NCBI RefSeq assembly: GCF_002796975.1
Contig: NZ_PEKV01000005.1
Coordinates: 467,541 to 531,540 of the forward strand
Reading direction: 5' to 3'
DNA: 64,000 nucleotides
Source of the DNA: Ferrovibrio sp.
Lineage (GTDB): Bacteria; Pseudomonadota; Alphaproteobacteria; Ferrovibrionales; Ferrovibrionaceae
Every line of letters begins with the position of its first letter. The stretch's first letter is position 1. A program made the position numbers and the translations under genes. Under the pieces are notes generated by a model. It did not search any database. It saw only the letters and a list, made by a program, of their open reading frames with translations, and was not told the origin of the DNA. Positions 59,204-64,000 of the stretch are shown one piece after another.

Positions 59204-60129
59204 GGCAGCAGGATCTCGTAATGGTCCAGCGTGACCGTGCGGGCGCCGAAACCTTCCTTGTAGTCGATCAGGCCGTGATTGAGCAGGCGGCCGTCACCCT
59301 CGTTGGAAATGCCGAAGTCGAACCAGCGGTCGCGGTATTCCTCCAGCAGCATGAAGAACAGCAGGTCGAGCGCATTGGCCTCGCGCCCGGCCGGATTGCT
59401 GGCGGTATACTGCACATGGGCGCAGCGTGGCGTCAGATACATCACCGCACCGCCGACCACGACATCATTCTGCGTCACGCAGTATAGCTTGATAGCGTCA
59501 GGGAAGCGGCCGTGCAGCAGGCGGATCTCCCCGACGCTGTGCACCGGTTTCAGATTGTGCCGCTCGGTCAGATTCTGCGCCAGGATGGCCCAGAAGTCGT
59601 CCCAGCGGTCGCTGGGGCCGACTGTCAGTCCGGCTTTGGCGGCAGCTTTCATGCCGCGCTTGCGTCGGGTCTGCGCGGGCGCGGGGAATTGCGGATCGAT
59701 CGCGGTGGTAAGGTCGCGGCGTTTCAGTACAGCCTTGTGGATGAAGAGGGCGAAGAGATCCTCGTCGGAAGGCTGGCGATGGTAGAAGCGCGGGATGGTC
59801 TTGTAATACAGCCCGCGCAGGCCCTCGCTTTTGATATGCGCCAGCAGGGCGTCGAACAGGCCGAGCATCTTCAGCGGCGTCATGGCGGCATCGCTGACCA
59901 CGCCGCCATAGGTCAGGCCGCCATGGCTGACCAGCAGGCCGTCGCGGCGATGCGCCGGGATCACGGCCAGCAGCGCGCCATCTGTATCGAAGGCGAGCAG
60001 CGAATGATCGTCGAAGCGCGCGCGGTGATAATCCATGTAGTTGCGGTCCAGCAGAAACGTGCCGTTCTTGCTGGCGGCGACGAAGCGGTTCCAGCTTTCG
60101 GCATCGCTGTCGCTGTAGCGGCGCAGCAT
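59200..60129 (-). CDS. FemAB/GNAT-like acyltransferase
   Basis: From ATG 60129 (MLRRYSDSDAESWNRFVAASKNGTFL) the product is 309 residues. Two weak GNAT repeats are visible. The C-terminal one is VGGAVMYLTPRCAHVQYTASNPAGREANALDLLFFMLLEEYRDRWFDFGISNEG, the pattern of FemAB-like proteins often seen in exopolysaccharide clusters. Upstream possible starts lie inside the methyltransferase gene. It probably attaches an acyl or aminoacyl group to a glycan. The gene follows the methyltransferase gene by 14 bp in the same direction. Confidence 0.78.
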   Translation of the reverse strand: MLRRYSDSDAESWNRFVAASKNGTFLLDRNYMDYHRARFDDHSLLAFDTDGALLAVIPAHRRDGLLVSHGGLTYGGVVSDAAMTPLKMLGLFDALLAHIKSEGLRGLYYKTIPRFYHRQPSDEDLFALFIHKAVLKRRDLTTAIDPQFPAPAQTRRKRGMKAAAKAGLTVGPSDRWDDFWAILAQNLTERHNLKPVHSVGEIRLLHGRFPDAIKLYCVTQNDVVVGGAVMYLTPRCAHVQYTASNPAGREANALDLLFFMLLEEYRDRWFDFGISNEGDGRLLNHGLIDYKEGFGARTVTLDHYEILLP

Positions 60130-60143
60130 GACGGGCGGATGGG

Positions 60144-60923
60144 TCACGGCCGGCGGATCAGGATGTCTTCGCGGCGGCTCGCCTGCGGCAGTTCCGGCGC
60201 CTGCGGCAGCACGAAGGCGTCGAAGCCGGCCAGCCGCATGCGCTGCAGGATGGCAAAGACCACCGCATCGTCGATCTGGCCGGGTTCGGCGCGGTTGAAG
60301 TCCACAACGGGATCGCTGTGCGGATCGACATGGCGGCGATGGTGGGCGCGGCCGGCCGCACTGGCCAGGAAACGCTTGCGCAGGCTGGCATTGGGCAGGT
60401 CGCCGATCAGCAGCGTGCCGCCCGGATTGAGCAGGCCGGCCGCCAGGTCGACGAAGGACCACAGGTTGGCTTCGGCGAAGACATACTGCGCCACGCTGTA
60501 GACCAGGATGGCGTCGTATCCGGCCGAAGCCTTCTGCACGGCAGGCAGCGTGGCGGGGAAGGCACCGGCGATTTTGGTGATCGCGGCATGGTCGGGCAGC
60601 AGGCCGAGCATCTCGGCGGAATCGACCAGCGTGAGACGATGCTGCTGGCGGATGCAATGTTCGATCAGTGCCATCGGCAGGCTGGAACTACCCGGGCCGA
60701 TATCGAGCACCTGTTGGCCGCGGTCGCAGAGCGGCGGCATCTTGCTCAGGATGTCGTTCAGGATGGTGCCGCCGCGGCCCTCGCGATAGAGATCGGGGAA
60801 ACCGGATTTCTCATGCGGGCTGAGTCTGGGATCGGCAGCGCGACGACGAAAGTCTTCGAAGCCCGCGACGGTATAGGCCGCGGGGTCGATGCCGGTTCCC
60901 GGGATGCCGTCACGCTGGGTCAT
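60144..60923 (-). CDS. SAM-dependent methyltransferase
   Basis: The 259-residue class I methyltransferase has motif [13 protein letters not shown] (about 73-84), an acidic motif II in [13 protein letters not shown] and motif IV-like [14 protein letters not shown]. The gene order suggests modification of a sugar or glycan end. It diverges from the DegT aminotransferase gene, whose start is about 70 bp away, so the short space holds both promoters. Confidence 0.82.
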   Translation of the reverse strand: MTQRDGIPGTGIDPAAYTVAGFEDFRRRAADPRLSPHEKSGFPDLYREGRGGTILNDILSKMPPLCDRGQQVLDIGPGSSSLPMALIEHCIRQQHRLTLVDSAEMLGLLPDHAAITKIAGAFPATLPAVQKASAGYDAILVYSVAQYVFAEANLWSFVDLAAGLLNPGGTLLIGDLPNASLRKRFLASAAGRAHHRRHVDPHSDPVVDFNRAEPGQIDDAVVFAILQRMRLAGFDAFVLPQAPELPQASRREDILIRRP

Positions 60924-60995
60924 GCGCGGAAAACTAGGTGTGATTTATTAACAATCGGTGATCTACTTTGGGCGCAAATGCCGGATCGCCGCCCC

Positions 60996-62126
60996 ATGAA
61001 CGTGCCGTTCTTCGATATCGGACCGACTCACGCCGCCATCGCAGCCGAGCTGGATGCCGCCTGGCGCGCAACGCTGGACGGTCGCCAGTTCATCCTCGGC
61101 GAGCGCGTGTCCGCTTTCGAATCTGAATTCGCCACCTACTGCGCGACGGGCCACGGCATCGGCGTTGCCAACGGCCTCGATGCGCTGACCCTGATCCTGG
61201 AGGGCTTAGGTGTCAGCGCCGGCGACGAGGTGATTGTGCCAGCGCATACCTTCATCGCCACCTGGCTCGGTGTCACCCGCACCGGTGCGAAGCCTGTTCC
61301 GGTGGATTGTATTGCCAGCACCGGCAATATCGACCCGGAGCTGGTGCCGGCGGCGATCACCGCGCGCACGAAGGCGCTGATCGCCGTGCATCTCTACGGC
61401 ATGCCGGCCGAGATGGCGCCACTGCAGGCACTGGCGGCCAGGCATAACTTCCATCTGATTGAAGACGCCGCGCAGGCACATGGCGCCAGTTATCGCGGCG
61501 GCAAGGTTGGCAGCCTCGGTACGGCGGCCGGCTTCAGCTTCTATCCGACCAAGAATCTCGGTGCGCTGGGCGACGGCGGTGCGGTGGTCGCCCATGATGC
61601 CGCGCTGGCCAGGCGCATCCGGCTGATCCGCAATTACGGCTCGGAAAAGAAATACGAACACCAGATCGTCGGCTGCAATTCGCGGCTGGATGAATTGCAG
61701 GCCGCCATCCTGTCGGTGAAGCTGCGCCGTCTGGATGAATGGAATGCCGATCGCCGCCGCATCGCTGCGCGATATATGAACGGGCTGTTCGGCCTGCCGG
61801 GACTGGAACTGCCGGGCGTGACGGAAGGCGCGGAGCCGGTCTGGCATCTGTTTTCGGTGCGCCATGCCGCGCGCGATGCGCTGGCAGATGCGCTCAACGC
61901 CGCCAGTGTACAGACCATGGTGCATTATCCGGTGCCGCCGCATCTGCAGCCGGCCTATGCGGCGCTGGGCTACCGCACCGGCCAGTTCCCGCTGGCAGAA
62001 ACTATCGCGGGCACGACGCTGAGCTTGCCGATCTGGCCCGGCCTGGGCGATGCACAGATCGACCATGTCTGCACCATGATCGGCCAGGCGCTGGCACAGC
62101 CGCTCAAACGTGAGGCGAGGGGCTGA
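60996..62126 (+). CDS. DegT/DnrJ/EryC1 sugar aminotransferase (FdtB/QdtB-like)
   Basis: From ATG 60996 (an ATG at 60978 is also possible) the product is 376 residues. It has the family order [26 protein letters not shown], the cofactor Asp in [12 protein letters not shown], and the PLP lysine in [17 protein letters not shown]. The closest enzyme class by context makes 3-amino-3,6-dideoxyhexoses from the 3-keto sugar, as FdtB and QdtB do, because an FdtA-like ketoisomerase and a hexapeptide acyltransferase are in the same cluster. The next gene starts 4 bp later. Confidence 0.88.
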   Translation: MNVPFFDIGPTHAAIAAELDAAWRATLDGRQFILGERVSAFESEFATYCATGHGIGVANGLDALTLILEGLGVSAGDEVIVPAHTFIATWLGVTRTGAKPVPVDCIASTGNIDPELVPAAITARTKALIAVHLYGMPAEMAPLQALAARHNFHLIEDAAQAHGASYRGGKVGSLGTAAGFSFYPTKNLGALGDGGAVVAHDAALARRIRLIRNYGSEKKYEHQIVGCNSRLDELQAAILSVKLRRLDEWNADRRRIAARYMNGLFGLPGLELPGVTEGAEPVWHLFSVRHAARDALADALNAASVQTMVHYPVPPHLQPAYAALGYRTGQFPLAETIAGTTLSLPIWPGLGDAQIDHVCTMIGQALAQPLKREARG

Positions 62127-62130
62127 GGTC

Positions 62131-62808
62131 GTGGCACAGAAACGCAAACTGGTTCTGGTCGGCGACAGCGCTTTTGCCGAGATCGCCTGCGAGTATTTCG
62201 GCGCCGGCGATGAGTATGAGGTGGTCGCCTTCGCTGTCGAACAGGCCTATCTGAAGCGCGACAGCCTGCTGGGCCGGCCGGTTGTCGCCTTCGAAAATCT
62301 GGCGACACTCTATCCGCCGGCCGAGCATGATATCCATGTCGCCGTGGTCTACACGCAGCTGAACCGTCTGCGTGCCCGGCTGCTGGCAGCAGCCAGAGCG
62401 ATGGGCTACCGCCCGGCCAGCTACATCAGCCCGCAGGCCTTTGTCTGGAAAAACGCCAGGCTGGGCGAGCATTGCTTCATCTTCGAGAACAACGTGGTGC
62501 AGCCGTTTGCGACCATCGGCGACAATGTGGTGCTGTGGAGCGGCAACCATATCGGTCATCACTCCGTGATCGGGGACAATGTCTTCGTCTCCTCGCATGT
62601 GGTGATCTCGGGTTACTGCAACATCGGCAGCGGCAGTTTCCTCGGCGTGAATGCTGCGCTGGCCAACAACATCACGCTGGGCCGGGACAACTGGGTCGGG
62701 CCGGGCTGCGTGATCTCGAAGGATACCGAAGCGGGCCAACTGTTCCGCCCGGCCGAAGCGGAGGTCGCCAGGCTGATGACCTGGCGTTTCTTCAAGGTAC
62801 CGGAGTAG
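62131..62808 (+). CDS. Hexapeptide-repeat sugar acetyltransferase
   Basis: The start is GTG 62131, 4 bp after the aminotransferase stop; ATG 62110 lies inside that gene. The 225-residue product begins with a nucleotide-binding-like part (KRKLVLVGDSAFAEIACEYF). It then forms a left-handed beta helix (NARLGEHCFIFENNVVQPFATIGDNVVLWSGNHIGHHSVIG) with a catalytic-type His in IGHHS, as in PglD and related N-acetyltransferases. It probably acylates the amino sugar made by the aminotransferase. Confidence 0.85.
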   Translation: MAQKRKLVLVGDSAFAEIACEYFGAGDEYEVVAFAVEQAYLKRDSLLGRPVVAFENLATLYPPAEHDIHVAVVYTQLNRLRARLLAAARAMGYRPASYISPQAFVWKNARLGEHCFIFENNVVQPFATIGDNVVLWSGNHIGHHSVIGDNVFVSSHVVISGYCNIGSGSFLGVNAALANNITLGRDNWVGPGCVISKDTEAGQLFRPAEAEVARLMTWRFFKVPE

Positions 62809-62812
62809 CGCC

Positions 62813-63727
62813 ATGCGCTGGCGCAAGCTCGGCTGCATCTATGCGCCGGACGGCAATGAGGCCTGGGCGCGCAGCCATGCAATGATCCCGACGCCGGTGC
62901 AGATGCCCGATGGCGGGTTGCGCGTCTATTTCGCCTCCTGCGACGACAAGGGTATCGGACGCATCGGTTATGCCGATCTCGATCCGCGCGATCCGACCCG
63001 CGTCCTGCGTCGCGCGGCAAAACCCGTGCTGGATATCGGTCGGCCGGGCTGTTTCGATGACAACGGCGTCAACCCCACCTGCGCGATCTGGCGCGGCGCT
63101 GAACTCTGGCTCTATTACGTCGGTTACCAGCTTGGCGTGCAGATCCGCTACACGCTGTTCAGCGGCCTGGCGATCAGCCGCGATGGCGGCGAAAGCTTCA
63201 CCCGCGTATCGGAGGCGCCGATCCTGGAGCGCTGCGACGGCGAGTTGCTGTATCGCACCGCGCCTTTCGTGCTGCCTGAGAAGGAAGGCTGGCGCATGCT
63301 GTATATCGCCGGCGACCGTGAAGTGACGGTCGGCGGCAAGGCGGTGCCGAGTTATCACATGCGCGAAGTGCAGTCCGCCGATGGGCGGCACTGGAACGGC
63401 CCCGGCCACTTCGTGCTCGGGCCCGACGAGGCGGTGGAGCACGGCCTCGGCCGCCCCTTCGTGGTGTCGTCGCCGGCCGGATACGAACTGTACTTCTCGA
63501 CCCGCACACTGCGTCACGGCTACCGGCTGGCCTATGCCACCTCGGCGGACGGTTGCAACTGGCGGCGCAACGACGCCGCACTCGGCCTGGATGTCTCGGT
63601 GGACGGTTGGGATTCGGAAGCCATCAGTTTCAGCGCGGTGGCGGCACTGCCCGGCGGCACGTATCTTTTCTACAATGGCAACGGCTTCGGCCGGACCGGC
63701 TTTGGCGTCGCCGTCCGAGAAGGCTGA
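62813..63727 (+). CDS. Beta-propeller glycosidase-like protein
   Basis: The 304-residue protein starts 4 bp after the acyltransferase. It has the look of five-bladed propellers of the GH32/43/68 type: HAMIPTPVQMPDGGLRVYFASCD, GCFDDNGVNPTCAIWRGAELWLYYVG, AISRDGGESFTRVSEAPIL and FVVSSPAGYELYFSTRT. Acidic residues in GCFDDNG and DGELLYRTAPF are in plausible catalytic places. Cytoplasmic homologues occur in surface-polysaccharide clusters with unclear roles. No signal peptide is seen, so extracellular hydrolysis is unlikely. Confidence 0.7.
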   Translation: MRWRKLGCIYAPDGNEAWARSHAMIPTPVQMPDGGLRVYFASCDDKGIGRIGYADLDPRDPTRVLRRAAKPVLDIGRPGCFDDNGVNPTCAIWRGAELWLYYVGYQLGVQIRYTLFSGLAISRDGGESFTRVSEAPILERCDGELLYRTAPFVLPEKEGWRMLYIAGDREVTVGGKAVPSYHMREVQSADGRHWNGPGHFVLGPDEAVEHGLGRPFVVSSPAGYELYFSTRTLRHGYRLAYATSADGCNWRRNDAALGLDVSVDGWDSEAISFSAVAALPGGTYLFYNGNGFGRTGFGVAVREG

Positions 63728-63815
63728 GTGGCTTCCCCCTTTTTGCTGAGGGCATTTGTTAATAAATCCCCGGCTAGACTCACGCCGAAGGAAATCTGTC
63801 GCCGGACGCCGAGGC

Positions 63816-64000
63816 ATGAGCGAGAACGACAAAAACTGGGATGTGATCGACCTGCCGGTCGTGCATGACCTGCGCGGCAATCTGACGGTGGTGGAAGCCG
63901 AGCGGCAAGTACCGTTCGACATCCGCCGTGTCTACTATCTCTACGATGTTCCCTCGGGCTCCGAACGCGCCGGCCATGCGCATCGCACGCTGCAGCAGCT
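63816..64000 (+). CDS. FdtA/QdtA-like sugar 3,4-ketoisomerase (5' part)
   Basis: The ATG at 63816 starts a reading that runs off the window after about 61 residues. It contains VIDLPVVHDLRGNLTVVEAE, IRRVYYLYDVPSGSERAGHAHRTLQQ, the N-terminal part of the WxcM-like cupin family that includes FdtA and QdtA. These convert dTDP-4-keto-6-deoxyglucose into the 3-keto isomer. RAGHAH corresponds to the family RGxHAH motif with the catalytic His. It fits the aminotransferase and acyltransferase upstream. Confidence 0.85.
   Translation, partial: MSENDKNWDVIDLPVVHDLRGNLTVVEAERQVPFDIRRVYYLYDVPSGSERAGHAHRTLQQ

Overview
The window looks like an alphaproteobacterial chromosome (lineage not fixed from sequence alone). 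High-GC metabolic blocks alternate with lower-GC accessory islands. Evidence for the group is indirect: tripartite tricarboxylate transporters with several TctC binding proteins, RepB-like partition proteins, and tRNA-gene islands.

Region 1 (1-9,560) is a defence-like island. It holds the 3' part of a large gene coupled to a nitrilase (possibly the tail of a nitrilase-type defence reverse transcriptase system), a YaaC-like protein, a DUF4238-like protein, a 1,252-residue protein with a nuclease-like N-terminus and a lost P-loop, and a convergent PD-(D/E)xK nuclease. Region 2 (9,744-18,125) starts at a 3' fragment of tRNA-Gly(CCC). It carries a Tat-exported pentapeptide-repeat protein, a catalytic-domain-only tyrosine recombinase, a nitrilase-fold protein lacking the catalytic Glu, DUF3768, an XRE repressor facing a secreted hydrolase across four evenly spaced operators, a NUC1 nuclease, a membrane protein and another PD-(D/E)xK nuclease. 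It ends in tandem 46-bp repeats.

Region 3 (18,139-43,131) is a high-GC catabolic cluster. A leftward operon encodes SDR, SnoaL-like, alpha-methylacyl-CoA racemase-like, flavin oxidoreductase and two acyl-CoA dehydrogenases. A rightward operon encodes enoyl-CoA hydratase, aldehyde dehydrogenase, TctBA plus two TctC, a thiolase-fold protein without the usual Cys, a DUF35 protein, two MaoC proteins, a CoA-transferase, a gentisate-dioxygenase-like bicupin and a FAH-family hydrolase. A second rightward set encodes SDR, CoA-transferase and an ornithine cyclodeaminase-like protein, then a FadR-type regulator and a third TctC. Six similar TGGTnnnACCA-type sites lie in the promoters of this cluster, so one GntR/FadR regulator probably controls all of it. 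The gene content resembles a steroid or isoprenoid side-chain module that ends in retro-aldol cleavage. The cluster ends at a LysR gene cut after its DNA-binding domain, next to another 46-bp repeat pair.

Region 4 (43,170-49,403) is a mobile island with two overlapping ParB/RepB-like genes behind a large serine recombinase, a divergent regulator-like gene, and a P4-type integrase beside a 3' fragment of tRNA-Arg(CCG). Region 5 (49,404-56,933) is a second unit bounded by an identical 49-bp tRNA-Arg fragment. It carries a FadR-type regulator, a sugar ABC transporter with two permeases, an SMP-30 lactonase and a decayed copy of the P4-type integrase. Region 6 (57,054-64,000) is a surface-polysaccharide cluster: two glycosyltransferase-like proteins, a GNAT/FemAB-like protein, a methyltransferase, and a DegT aminotransferase, hexapeptide acyltransferase and FdtA-like ketoisomerase typical of 3-acylamino-3,6-dideoxyhexose synthesis.
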